Source: Pseudomonas sp. 8O (lineage in GTDB: Bacteria; Pseudomonadota; Gammaproteobacteria; Pseudomonadales; Pseudomonadaceae). From it: DNA of 64,000 bases. The stretch lies in the NCBI RefSeq assembly GCF_902506495.1, contig NZ_LR733264.1, positions 1,663,312 to 1,727,311 of the forward strand, given 5' to 3'. The notes beneath the pieces are model-generated. The model saw nothing but the letters and a program-made list of their open reading frames with translations, was not told where the DNA came from and did no database searches. The translations under genes were made by a program, and so were the position numbers. Below, piece after piece: positions 19,551 through 27,590 of this stretch (position 1 is its first letter; every line of letters starts with the position of its first letter).

Positions 19551-20228
19551 TCAGATGGCCGCTTCGCGGCCGCTCTCTGCGGGCACGCCACTATGGAAAC
19601 GGAACTGCTCATCCGGCGTAGTGATCAGCTCCCTCTCCACCGCGCGCACCACCTCGATACGTGCATCGACATCGGCCGCATCACCATACAGGTAGGCGAG
19701 CTTGAGATACCCCCGATAGTGCCGCCCTTCGCTCTCCAGCAACCCGGCGTAGAACTTGGCCAGTTCAGCATCCAGTCGCGGCACCAGCGCGGCGAAGCGC
19801 TCGCATGAGCGCGCCTCGATGAAAGCCCCCACCACCAGCACATCCACCAGCCGCTCCACTTCACCACCACGCAGCAACGCGCGCAGGCCGGCGGCGTAGC
19901 GCGAAGCGGAAACATGGCGAACCTCGATGCCACGTCCGCGGATGATCTTGCTCACCTGCTCGAAGTGCACCAGTTCCTCACGAGCCAAACGCGACATTCT
20001 CGCGGTCAATTCGGTCTTGGTCAGGTAGCGCCCCATCAGGCTCAGGGCCGTCTGCGCGGCCTTGTATTCAAGATTACGGTGGTCGAGCAGGAGAATTTCC
20101 TGCTGGCGCAAGGCCTCATCCAGCCAGGCATCCGGCGTGGCGACGCCACCGAGAAACCCGATAATTTCCTGCAGGATCGACACAGGTTCCTCACCATTAC
20201 TCGGAACATACTTGGAATTTGACATCAT
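19551..20228 (-). CDS. miaE: tRNA-(ms2io6A37) hydroxylase, di-iron
   Basis: 225 residues (start at 20228, or the adjacent ATG at 20225). The ferritin-like di-iron ligand pattern is visible: Glu in HRNLEYKAA, Glu and His in REELVHFEQV, Glu in FIEARSCERF, and Glu/His in ESEGRHYRGY. MiaE hydroxylates the isopentenyl group at A37 of tRNAs that read U-starting codons, and the reaction needs O2. It is divergent from usp, with a perfect ANR box in the shared intergenic region. Confidence 0.92.
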   Translation of the reverse strand: MMSNSKYVPSNGEEPVSILQEIIGFLGGVATPDAWLDEALRQQEILLLDHRNLEYKAAQTALSLMGRYLTKTELTARMSRLAREELVHFEQVSKIIRGRGIEVRHVSASRYAAGLRALLRGGEVERLVDVLVVGAFIEARSCERFAALVPRLDAELAKFYAGLLESEGRHYRGYLKLAYLYGDAADVDARIEVVRAVERELITTPDEQFRFHSGVPAESGREAAI

Positions 20229-20308
20229 ATTTGAAGCGCTCTAAGTGCTGGCGAGGTTGAAAATGGCGGGCCATTATACGAGTGGCAGGCCGGACGACCA
20301 GCACGCCG

Positions 20309-20351
20309 TTGATGCAGGTCAAGAAGCCGCGGACAACGACGCACCTATAGT
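20309..20351 (+). promoter_or_regulatory. ANR/FNR box and -10 element of the usp promoter
   Basis: TTGATGCAGGTCAA (20309-20322) is a perfect TTGAT-N4-GTCAA site. A -10 element TATAGT lies at 20346-20351, which puts the box centre about 41.5 bases before the expected start site. That is the classic class II FNR-activator geometry. The usp start codon follows at 20386. Confidence 0.88.
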
Positions 20352-20385
20352 TGAATAAACGCTATTCATTTTCAGGGAGACGACC

Positions 20386-21249
20386 ATGCAAGCGATCCGT
20401 AGCATTCTGGTGGTGATGGAACCCCTGCACCCCGAAGGCCTCGCACTGAAGCGGGCAAAACTGATAGCTGGAGTCACCCAATCGCATCTGCACCTGCTGG
20501 TCTGCGACAAGAAAGGCGAGCACAGCGCCTGGCTCGAAGATCTCAGCAGCAGCCTCGGCGAAGAAGGTTTCAGCGTCTCCACCCAGCACTCCTGGCATGA
20601 CAACCCGCACCAGACCATCATTGCCGTGCAGCAGGCAGAAGGCTGCGGACTGGTGATCAAGCAGCACCTGCCGGACAACCCGCTGAAAAAGGCCCTGCTC
20701 ACCCCGGAGGACTGGAAACTGCTGCGCTACTGCCCGGGCCCGGTGCTGATGGTCAAGACCGAGCGCCCCTGGACTGGCGGCAATATCCTTGCTGCCGTGG
20801 ACGTGGGCAACGCCGATGGCGAGCACCGCACACTGCACGCCGGGATCATCAGCCATGGCTACGATATCGCCGGCCTGGCCAAAGGCACCCTACATGTGAC
20901 TACCGCGCATCCGACACCGATGCTGTCTGCTGCCGACCCGACCTTCCAGCTCAAGGAAACCATCGAGGCTCGCTACCGCGAGCAGTGCCGCAGCTTCCAG
21001 GCCGAGTACGACATCAGTGACGAACGCCTGCATGTGCTCGAAGGCCCGGCCGACGTGGTAATTCCGCAAGTTGCCCACCGGCTCGATGCCGCCGTCACGG
21101 TGATCGGCACCGTGGCACGCACCGGGCTTTCCGGCGCGCTGATCGGCAACACGGCCGAAGTCATACTCGACGCACTGGAAAGTGACGTACTGGTACTCAA
21201 GCCGGACGAAATCATCGCCCACCTCGAAGAACTCGTCGCCCAACGCTAG
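20386..21249 (+). CDS. Tandem universal stress protein (UspA family)
   Basis: 287 residues containing two Usp folds (about 1-145 and 150-287). The second half ends with the nucleotide-binding-like segment VTVIGTVARTGLSGALIGNTAE followed by VLVLKPDE. P. aeruginosa has related tandem Usp proteins induced by Anr and needed for anaerobic energy-stress survival. The perfect ANR box at class II spacing supports the same role here. A bidirectional terminator follows about 110 bases downstream. Confidence 0.93.
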   Translation: MQAIRSILVVMEPLHPEGLALKRAKLIAGVTQSHLHLLVCDKKGEHSAWLEDLSSSLGEEGFSVSTQHSWHDNPHQTIIAVQQAEGCGLVIKQHLPDNPLKKALLTPEDWKLLRYCPGPVLMVKTERPWTGGNILAAVDVGNADGEHRTLHAGIISHGYDIAGLAKGTLHVTTAHPTPMLSAADPTFQLKETIEARYREQCRSFQAEYDISDERLHVLEGPADVVIPQVAHRLDAAVTVIGTVARTGLSGALIGNTAEVILDALESDVLVLKPDEIIAHLEELVAQR

Positions 21250-21251
21250 GA

Positions 21252-21334
21252 CGCAGGGTGCGCCGTGCACACCAAGCAGCTTGCCAAGGCACTGAAGCCT
21301 ACCGCGCAAGCCGGTGCACGCAGCGCACCCTGCG
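21252..21334. repeat. Inverted repeat CGCAGGGTGCGC ... GCGCACCCTGCG
   Basis: Two perfect 12-base inverted arms are separated by 59 bases, just after usp. The GGTGCGC core recurs at 34750-34766 and near 41045, so it is one of several interspersed palindromic families in this window. Confidence 0.6.
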
Positions 21335-21356
21335 GGGCTGAAGCACCGGCAGAGAT

Positions 21357-21388
21357 AAAAATGCCGCTCTTGAACGAGCGGCATTTTT
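21357..21388. terminator. Bidirectional terminator between usp and DUF1289 gene
   Basis: A 9-bp stem ATGCCGCTC / GAGCGGCAT is flanked by A4 on the left and T5 on the right, with a 6-base loop. It is symmetrical for both convergent genes. Confidence 0.85.
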
Positions 21389-21407
21389 ATTCAACCTGCA
21401 AACAGCG

Positions 21408-21884
21408 CTACACCCTCAGCTCCAGCCCTTCGCGCAAAAACTTCGGCGCGATGTAGCGCTCGTAATGCGCCTCGGAGAGCAGGAAGAACTCACGATCGAT
21501 GGCATCGCGCAGCTCAGGTAGTGCCCAGTTGCGAAACTCGGGCAGCATCACCATGCCGTAGGCTTCCAGCTGATTGATCACCCGAGCGCCCCGTGCGATC
21601 AGCTGGTAGGCCCAGCAATATGGCGACTGCTGCGGCACGAAGCGAATCTGCCGCTGCTCCAGCTGACCACGCAGACGCTGCTCGTCGAACACCTCCACCT
21701 TGGCGGTCATCACCTGCACCAGCAACACTTCCAGCCGCGTCCATACCGCACGCTTCTCGTCGTCGTTGTAGCTGTTCCAGTTGATCACCTCATGGTGGAA
21801 GCGCTTGCAACCGCGGCACACGACATCGCCGTAAACGGTCGAACACAGCCCCACACAAGGCGTCTTGATGCGCTGATTGGACAT
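21408..21884 (-). CDS. DUF1289 domain protein
   Basis: 158 residues. The N-terminal DUF1289 motif TPCVGLCSTVYGDVVCRGCKR carries four conserved cysteines, probably a metal or Fe-S site. It is followed by a helical region. The function of DUF1289 is not established. The P. aeruginosa neighbourhood usp - DUF1289 - acnB looks the same from memory. Confidence 0.87.
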   Translation of the reverse strand: MSNQRIKTPCVGLCSTVYGDVVCRGCKRFHHEVINWNSYNDDEKRAVWTRLEVLLVQVMTAKVEVFDEQRLRGQLEQRQIRFVPQQSPYCWAYQLIARGARVINQLEAYGMVMLPEFRNWALPELRDAIDREFFLLSEAHYERYIAPKFLREGLELRV

Positions 21885-22124
21885 GGCAAAACAGAATAGA
21901 CAGCAGAATGGCCTGGCATCTTAGCCCTTTGTCTAATCCAGATCACCCCTGCCGACAGGCCACTGAAAACTACCTGCGTTGGCACTACTGCGTTAAAAAT
22001 GGCCTAAAAATGCTCATTCAGAACAGCTAAACCGCGCTTTTTCCGCCATTTTTGCGGAGCCGCCATCGGTCTGGGCTTGTCTGCCAATCCTTTTTCAGCA
22101 GCCAGCCGATACAAGGACATCGGC

Positions 22125-22153
22125 TTAACTTTATCTGCGCTTTCCATTAGAAT
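22125..22153 (+). promoter_or_regulatory. Sigma-70 promoter of acnB
   Basis: TTAACT (22125-22130) and TAGAAT (22148-22153) are spaced exactly 17 bases. It implies a start near 22160 and a leader of about 280 bases. Confidence 0.6.
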
Positions 22154-22183
22154 CGGCCCGCCTTTTACGGCGCCAATGTCCGT

Positions 22184-22326
22184 TGGAAGCTGTTTTCAAA
22201 GCGTCACGAGCACAGTCGATCCTGCAGGTACGATGGCGGCGCAGCCACTTGGAGTCCCCCCGAGCGTCTGCGTCAGCCCTCATCAGAAACCGTCCTGCCG
22301 GCGTAAAACTTTGAAAGCAGCTTCTA
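22184..22326 (+). promoter_or_regulatory. Long-range inverted repeat in the acnB 5' leader
   Basis: GAAGCTGTTTTCAAAG (22186-22201) pairs with CTTTGAAAGCAGCTTC (22309-22324) with one mismatch in 16. Two more outer pairs are possible, and the loop is 107 bases. It lies wholly inside the inferred transcript, upstream of two smaller helices that approach the ribosome site. It could fold a large leader RNA domain. No known riboswitch was recognised. Confidence 0.45.
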
Positions 22327-22441
22327 CAAGAGACTCATGAAACCTCGGCTGATCGGCTCATAAAGTCGAAAAGCGCCTGGTCATGAGTATCTGGATCGCG
22401 TCCCGGACAACCCTTTGGGACCACTGATGAGGGTAATAACT

Positions 22442-25051
22442 GTGCTTGAAGCCTATCGCAAACACGTAGCAGAGCGTGCCGCTCAGGGTATCGTGCCCCA
22501 GCCGCTGAACGCCGAACAAACCGCAGGCCTGATCGAGCTGCTGAAAAACCCGCCTGCTGGCGAAGAAGAATTCCTCGTCGACCTGATCACCAACCGTGTA
22601 CCGCCAGGCGTTGACGAAGCCGCTTACGTCAAGGCTGGTTTCCTCTCCGCTGTTGCCAAGGGTGAAGTCGCTTCCCCGCTGATCAGCAAGCAGCGCGCCA
22701 CCGAACTGCTCGGCACCATGCAGGGCGGCTACAACATCGCCACCCTGGTCGAGTTGCTGGATGACGCCGAGTTGGCGGCTACCGCTGCCGAACAGCTCAA
22801 GCACACCCTGCTGATGTTCGACGCCTTCCACGACGTTGCCGAAAAAGCCAAAGCGGGCAATGCCCACGCTCAAGGCGTGCTGCAGTCCTGGGCCGATGGC
22901 GAGTGGTTCAAGAAGCGCCCGACCCTGGCCGACAAGATCAGCCTGCGCGTGTTCAAGGTCACTGGCGAAACCAACACCGACGACCTGTCCCCTGCCCCGG
23001 ACGCCTGGTCGCGCCCTGATATTCCGCTGCACGCCCTGGCCATGCTGAAAATGGCCCGCGAAGGCATCGTGCCTGACGTACAAGGTTCCATCGGCCCGAT
23101 GAAGCAAATCGAGCAGATGCGCGGCGAAGGTTTCCCGATCGCCTACGTCGGTGATGTGGTCGGTACTGGTTCTTCCCGCAAATCCGCCACCAACTCTGTG
23201 CTGTGGTTCTTCGGCGACGACATCCCTTACGTTCCGAACAAGCGCGCTGGTGGCTTCTGCTTCGGCAGCAAGATTGCCCCGATTTTCTACAACACCATGG
23301 AAGACGCCGGCGCCCTGCCGATCGAATTCGATGTGTCGAACATCAACATGGGTGACGTGATCGACCTGTACCCGCATGCCGGCAAGGTCTGCAAGCACGG
23401 TACCGATGAAGTCATCACCACCTTTGAACTGAAAACCCCGGTTCTGCTCGACGAAGTTCGCGCTGGCGGCCGTATCCCGCTGATCATTGGCCGTGGTCTG
23501 ACCGACAAGGCCCGTGCTGAGCTGGGTCTGGGCCCAACCGACCTGTTCAAACTGCCGGAAGCCCCGGTCGATACCGGCAAGGGCTACACCCTGGCGCAGA
23601 AGATGGTCGGCAAGGCCTGCGGCCTGCCGGAAGGCAAAGGTGTACGTCCGGGCACCTACTGCGAACCGAAGATGACCACCGTCGGTTCTCAGGACACCAC
23701 GGGCCCGATGACCCGCGACGAGCTGAAAGACCTAGCGTGCCTGGGCTTCTCCGCTGACCTGGTGATGCAGTCGTTCTGCCACACTGCGGCCTATCCGAAG
23801 CCAATCGACGTCACCACCCACCACACCCTGCCGGATTTCATCCGCACCCGTGGCGGCGTGTCCCTGCGTCCGGGCGACGGCATCATCCACAGCTGGCTGA
23901 ACCGCATGCTGCTGCCGGATACAGTCGGTACCGGTGGTGACTCGCACACCCGCTTCCCGATCGGCATCTCCTTCCCGGCCGGTTCCGGCCTGGTTGCCTT
24001 CGCCGCTGCCACCGGGGTCATGCCGCTGGACATGCCGGAATCCGTTCTGGTGCGCTTCAAGGGCAAACTGCAACCGGGTATCACCCTGCGTGACCTGGTG
24101 CATGCCATCCCTTACGTGGCCATCCAGAAAGGCCTGCTGACCGTCGAGAAGAAAGGCAAGAAGAACATCTTCTCCGGCCGCATCCTCGAGATCGAAGGCC
24201 TGGACGAGCTGACCGTTGAACAGGCGTTCGAGCTGTCCGACGCCTCTGCCGAGCGTTCCGCAGCCGGTTGCACCATCAAACTGCCGGAAAAGGCAATTGC
24301 CGAGTATCTGCGTTCGAACATCACCCTGCTGCGCTGGATGATCAGCGAAGGCTACGGCGATGCCCGCACCATGGAGCGTCGCGCTCAAGCGATGGAAGCC
24401 TGGCTGGCTGATCCGAAGCTGATGGAAGCCGACAAGGACGCCGAGTACGCCGAAATCATCGAAATCGACCTGGCCGACATCAACGAACCGGTGCTCTGCG
24501 CACCGAACGACCCGGATGATGCCCGCCTGCTCTCGACCGTTCAGGGCGAGAAGATCGACGAAGTGTTTATCGGCTCGTGCATGACCAACATCGGTCACTT
24601 CCGCGCTGCCGGTAAGCTGCTGGATCAGGTCAAGGGTCAGCTGCCGACTCGTCTGTGGCTGTCGCCGCCGACCAAGATGGACGCTCACCAGCTGACCGAA
24701 GAAGGCTACTACGGTATCTACGGCAAGGCTGGCGCGCGCATGGAAATGCCGGGCTGCTCGCTGTGCATGGGTAACCAGGCACGGGTTGAGCCGAACTCGA
24801 CCGTCGTTTCGACCTCGACCCGTAACTTCCCGAACCGTCTGGGCGATGGCGCCAACGTGTACCTGGCCTCTGCCGAACTGGCAGCGGTCGCTTCGATTCT
24901 CGGCAAGCTGCCGACCGTCGAGGAGTACATGGAGTACGCGAAGAACATCGACAGCATGGCTGCCGACGTTTACCGCTACCTGAGCTTCGACCAGATCGCC
25001 GACTTCCGCGAAGCGGCGGCGAACGTCCAGATCCCGGTCGTTCAGGCCTGA
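22442..25051 (+). CDS. acnB: Aconitate hydratase B
   Basis: 869 residues from the GTG at 22442, with GAGGG eight bases upstream; this matches AcnB's usual start ([13 protein letters not shown]) and length, so the in-frame TTG at 22415 is rejected. The N-terminal HEAT-like domain 5 precedes the swivel and catalytic domains. The 4Fe-4S ligands are in GSCMTNIGH and [11 protein letters not shown]. It interconverts citrate and isocitrate in the TCA cycle. Unlike AcnA it loses its cluster when iron is low and can then bind mRNA. A strong terminator follows. Confidence 0.97.
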   Translation: MLEAYRKHVAERAAQGIVPQPLNAEQTAGLIELLKNPPAGEEEFLVDLITNRVPPGVDEAAYVKAGFLSAVAKGEVASPLISKQRATELLGTMQGGYNIATLVELLDDAELAATAAEQLKHTLLMFDAFHDVAEKAKAGNAHAQGVLQSWADGEWFKKRPTLADKISLRVFKVTGETNTDDLSPAPDAWSRPDIPLHALAMLKMAREGIVPDVQGSIGPMKQIEQMRGEGFPIAYVGDVVGTGSSRKSATNSVLWFFGDDIPYVPNKRAGGFCFGSKIAPIFYNTMEDAGALPIEFDVSNINMGDVIDLYPHAGKVCKHGTDEVITTFELKTPVLLDEVRAGGRIPLIIGRGLTDKARAELGLGPTDLFKLPEAPVDTGKGYTLAQKMVGKACGLPEGKGVRPGTYCEPKMTTVGSQDTTGPMTRDELKDLACLGFSADLVMQSFCHTAAYPKPIDVTTHHTLPDFIRTRGGVSLRPGDGIIHSWLNRMLLPDTVGTGGDSHTRFPIGISFPAGSGLVAFAAATGVMPLDMPESVLVRFKGKLQPGITLRDLVHAIPYVAIQKGLLTVEKKGKKNIFSGRILEIEGLDELTVEQAFELSDASAERSAAGCTIKLPEKAIAEYLRSNITLLRWMISEGYGDARTMERRAQAMEAWLADPKLMEADKDAEYAEIIEIDLADINEPVLCAPNDPDDARLLSTVQGEKIDEVFIGSCMTNIGHFRAAGKLLDQVKGQLPTRLWLSPPTKMDAHQLTEEGYYGIYGKAGARMEMPGCSLCMGNQARVEPNSTVVSTSTRNFPNRLGDGANVYLASAELAAVASILGKLPTVEEYMEYAKNIDSMAADVYRYLSFDQIADFREAAANVQIPVVQA

Positions 25052-25065
25052 TCAAAGCGTCGTAG

Positions 25066-25095
25066 AAAAAGCCCCGCCTAGTGCGGGGCTTTTTT
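25066..25095 (+). terminator. Rho-independent terminator of acnB
   Basis: An 8-bp stem AGCCCCGC / GCGGGGCT with a 5-base loop, preceded by A4 and followed by a T run. It starts 15 bases after the stop. Confidence 0.9.
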
Positions 25096-25196
25096 ATGCA
25101 CACACACGGGCCTTTTGCCGCACCCGGCTTGCAGCCAGTGCGCCACCGTCTACCTTCTGAAATGGGAGCCCCCAGATAATCATTCAGGAGTACGTA

Positions 25197-25406
25197 ATGA
25201 AGCCATGGATCATCGCCGCCCTGTGCCTGTTCGGACTGGTTGGTTGCAGCAGCGAGTACATCATCACCACCACCGATGGCCAGATGCTCACCAGCGACGG
25301 CAAGCCGGAACTGGACAGGGACACCGGCATGCTCGAATTCACCGATAGCGAGGGCCGCAAGCAGCAGATACCGCAAAGCAACGTGAAGCAGATGCTGGAG
25401 CGCTGA
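25197..25406 (+). CDS. YgdI/YgdR-like small lipoprotein (DUF903)
   Basis: 69 residues: a lipoprotein signal with lipobox LVGC (CLFGLVGCSSEY), then the DUF903 SH3-like pattern YIITTTDGQMLTSDGKPEL ... GMLEFTDSEGRKQQI. The family is found in the envelope of many gammaproteobacteria and its function is unknown. CAGGAG sits 7 bases before the ATG. Confidence 0.88.
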   Translation: MKPWIIAALCLFGLVGCSSEYIITTTDGQMLTSDGKPELDRDTGMLEFTDSEGRKQQIPQSNVKQMLER

Positions 25407-25432
25407 ATGCATCATCCAACGGTGTACATTCT

Positions 25433-25473
25433 GCGCACTGGCATATGACTTGCTTTCTCTCCATGCAGTGAGC
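25433..25473 (+). promoter_or_regulatory. Hairpin in the nasS leader
   Basis: CACTG-G-CAT pairs with ATG-CAGTG across a pyrimidine-rich loop, with outer GC pairs. A smaller TCCG-GCGA-CGGA tetraloop hairpin follows at 25477-25488. Together with the terminator downstream this resembles the modular leaders controlled by ANTAR antiterminators. I could not confirm the canonical paired hexaloops. Confidence 0.35.
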
Positions 25474-25506
25474 CCCTCCGGCGACGGACAAGGCCCGAAC
25501 GACAAC

Positions 25507-25561
25507 GGCGTCGTATCCGAACTCAGCCCTTCAGGGCGGTGATCGGTGCGGCGCCTTTTTT
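25507..25561 (+). terminator. Intrinsic terminator inside the nasS leader (possible attenuator)
   Basis: GGCGTCGTATC (25507-25517) pairs with GGTGCGGCGCC (25545-25555) through 11 pairs, three of them G-U. It encloses a second hairpin GCCC-TTCA-GGGC and is followed directly by six T. It ends 70 bases before the nasS start, and no gene ends immediately before it except the YgdR-like gene 100 bases upstream. It could close that gene or attenuate nasST. Confidence 0.6.
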
Positions 25562-25631
25562 GTGGGCCACCCGCCAGCCTTGCAATCACCAGCGACAGCT
25601 CGGAACCCAATGCGTGGATGAAGGAAGTGAC

Positions 25632-26843
25632 ATGAGCGAACAGCATATCCCTCGCGGCGACACCCTGGCCTGGGTCGGCGGCAGCGATGCACCGGAAAAG
25701 AGCGTGCTGAACATCGGCTTCATGGCCCTGAGCGATTCCGCCTCGGTGATAGTCGCGGCCACTCAGGGCTTTGCCGAAAAATACGGACTGAGCCTCAAAC
25801 TGCAACGCCAGGCCTCCTGGGCTGGCCTGCGCGACAGGCTGCTCAGCGGCGAACTGGATGCCGCCCACAGCCTGTATGGTTTGATCTACGGAGTGCAGCT
25901 TGGCCTGGGTGGCGCAGCGGCAACCGACATGGCCGTGCTCATGGGACTCAACCAGAACGGCCAGAGCATCAACCTGTCGCACACGTTGCAAACCGCTGGC
26001 GTGATCAGTGGCGAAGCACTGCATCAGCATGTGCACCAGAACAGGGCGAGACTGACCTTCGCTCAGACCTTCCCCACGGGCACCCATGCGATGTGGCTTT
26101 ACTACTGGCTGGCCAGCCAGGGCATCCACCCACTGCGCGATGTCGACAGCGTCGTGGTACCGCCACCGCAGATGATCGAACACCTGGAGGCCAAGCGCAT
26201 CGACGGCTTCTGCGTCGGCGAACCCTGGACCGCCAAAGCCGTCGATGAACAGCTCGGCTGTACCGTCACCACCATCCAGGCAATCTGGCCGGATCACCCC
26301 GAGAAGGTGCTGGGCTGCACCCGCGCCTTCGCCGAACAGAACCCCAACACCGCCCGCGCGCTGATCATGGCGGTGCTCGACGCCGCACGTTTCATCGACG
26401 ATAGCGAAGAAAACAAACGCAGCACCGCCCTGCTGCTCAGCGGCAGCGAATACGTCAACGCGCCAGTTTCGGCGATCACTCCCCGTTTTCTCGGCCAGTA
26501 TCAGGACGGTCTCGGTCATGCCTGGCAGGACGAACATCCGTTGCGCTTTCATGCCGGTGGCCTGGTCAACCAGCCTTACCTGTCCGACGCCATGTGGTTC
26601 ATGACTCAGTTCCGCCGCTGGGGCTTGCTACGCAACGACCCCGACTATCTGGGTGTAGCACGCGAGGTTCAGCAACTGGCCCTGTACCGCGAGGCCGCCA
26701 CGGCACTGGGGATTGCCGTGCCAGGCGAGATGCGCAGCTCCATCCTGCAGGACGGAACCTGCTGGGACGGTAGCGACCCTGCCGCGTACGCGCGCAGCTT
26801 CCGCCTCCACGCCCTGGCCGACAGCCCGGCTGTCGCGCTGTAA
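25632..26843 (+). CDS. nasS: Nitrate-responsive regulator NasS (NrtA/CmpA-type binding protein)
   Basis: 403 residues from the ATG at 25632 with GGAAG just upstream. It is an ABC-type periplasmic-binding-protein fold without a signal peptide, as expected for NasS. Motifs include LNIGFMALSDSASVIVAA near the N-terminus, HTLQTAGVISGEAL, and DGFCVGEPWTAKAV in the ligand cleft. NasS binds nitrate or nitrite and, without ligand, sequesters NasT. nasT follows after 18 bases. Confidence 0.92.
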   Translation: MSEQHIPRGDTLAWVGGSDAPEKSVLNIGFMALSDSASVIVAATQGFAEKYGLSLKLQRQASWAGLRDRLLSGELDAAHSLYGLIYGVQLGLGGAAATDMAVLMGLNQNGQSINLSHTLQTAGVISGEALHQHVHQNRARLTFAQTFPTGTHAMWLYYWLASQGIHPLRDVDSVVVPPPQMIEHLEAKRIDGFCVGEPWTAKAVDEQLGCTVTTIQAIWPDHPEKVLGCTRAFAEQNPNTARALIMAVLDAARFIDDSEENKRSTALLLSGSEYVNAPVSAITPRFLGQYQDGLGHAWQDEHPLRFHAGGLVNQPYLSDAMWFMTQFRRWGLLRNDPDYLGVAREVQQLALYREAATALGIAVPGEMRSSILQDGTCWDGSDPAAYARSFRLHALADSPAVAL

Positions 26844-26861
26844 CCGCCGGGAGAGCCATCG

Positions 26862-27440
26862 ATGCTGCGTATCCTTCTGATCAACGACACCCCGAAGAAG
26901 GTCGGCCGCCTGAAGTGCGCGCTGATCGAGGCGGGCTTCGAGGTCATCGACGAATCCGGGCTGACCATCGACCTGCCGGAGCGGGTCGAGGCCGTGCGCC
27001 CCGACGTCATCCTGATCGACACCGAATCGCCCGGCCGCGACGTGATGGAACAGGTGGTACTGGTCAGCCGTGACCAGCCGCGCCCGATCGTCATGTTCAC
27101 CGACGAGCACGACCCCGGCGTGATGCGTCAGGCCATCCAGAGCGGCGTCAGCGCCTACATCGTCGAAGGCATCCATGCCCAGCGCCTGCAACCCATCCTC
27201 GACGTCGCCATGGCCCGCTTCGAAAGCGATCAGGCACTGCGTGCCCAGCTCCAGGCACGCGATGCCCAGCTGGCCGAGCGCAAGCGCGTCGAACTGGCCA
27301 AAGGCCTGTTGATGAAGATGAAGAGCTGCAACGAGGAAGAGGCCTACACCCTGATGCGCCGCCAGGCCATGAGTCGCCAGCAGAAGCTGATCCAGGTGGC
27401 CGAGCAGATCATCGCCATGCACGACATGCTGGGCGACTGA
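26862..27440 (+). CDS. nasT: ANTAR antiterminator NasT
   Basis: 192 residues. The receiver-like domain (about 1-120) has LIDTESPGRD at the phospho-acceptor place. A short coiled coil leads to the C-terminal ANTAR domain (about 135-190), with AKGLLMKMKSCNEEEAYTLM and RRQAMSRQQKL. NasT binds leader RNA and prevents termination in nitrate/nitrite assimilation operons once NasS releases it. The nitrate reductase genes are not in this window, so NasT must act elsewhere, or possibly also on its own leader. Confidence 0.95.
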   Translation: MLRILLINDTPKKVGRLKCALIEAGFEVIDESGLTIDLPERVEAVRPDVILIDTESPGRDVMEQVVLVSRDQPRPIVMFTDEHDPGVMRQAIQSGVSAYIVEGIHAQRLQPILDVAMARFESDQALRAQLQARDAQLAERKRVELAKGLLMKMKSCNEEEAYTLMRRQAMSRQQKLIQVAEQIIAMHDMLGD

Positions 27441-27443
27441 GCA

Positions 27444-27502
27444 ACTGTACCGTTAAAACAGTGCACTGTATCGGTTCAGACTGTATCACTCAGGCAACTG
27501 TA
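27444..27502 (+). promoter_or_regulatory. Four direct ACTGTA repeats before the PLP decarboxylase gene
   Basis: ACTGTA occurs at 27444, 27465, 27480 and 27497, with spacings of 21, 15 and 17 bases. The middle two extend to ACTGTATC. Repeated CTGTA-type half-sites are typical of MocR/GntR-family regulators that use PLP as a cofactor. No such regulator gene is in the window. Confidence 0.45.
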
Positions 27503-27590
27503 GCAGCCGCCTTCGTTGGCGCCTGTGTATGCCGCGCCCCGATGGCCTCGGCTAGGGTAAACGGTCTCAGCCCTTTACCGAGCACAGCCC

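Larger units (their letters stand above)
21885..22441. other. Gene-free acnB upstream region (557 bases)
   Basis: No protein-coding frame with a credible start was seen. From left to right it holds an inverted repeat AAAAATGGC / GCCATTTTT (21995-22053), a sigma-70 promoter (22125-22153), a long-range inverted repeat (22184-22326), an 8-bp inverted repeat ACTCATGA / TCATGAGT (22333-22388), and a small GTCCC/GGGAC hairpin (22400-22421) just before the acnB ribosome site. Confidence 0.6.

Noticed and set aside
22415..22441. TTG start of acnB
   Set aside because: The GTG at 22442 has a ribosome site at the correct distance and gives the usual N-terminus and 869-residue length.
25433..25500. Canonical ANTAR two-hairpin motif in the nasS leader
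   Set aside because: The first hairpin has an oversized loop and the second a GCGA tetraloop. The required paired hexaloops with A1 and G4 were not seen, so only a general attenuator is proposed.
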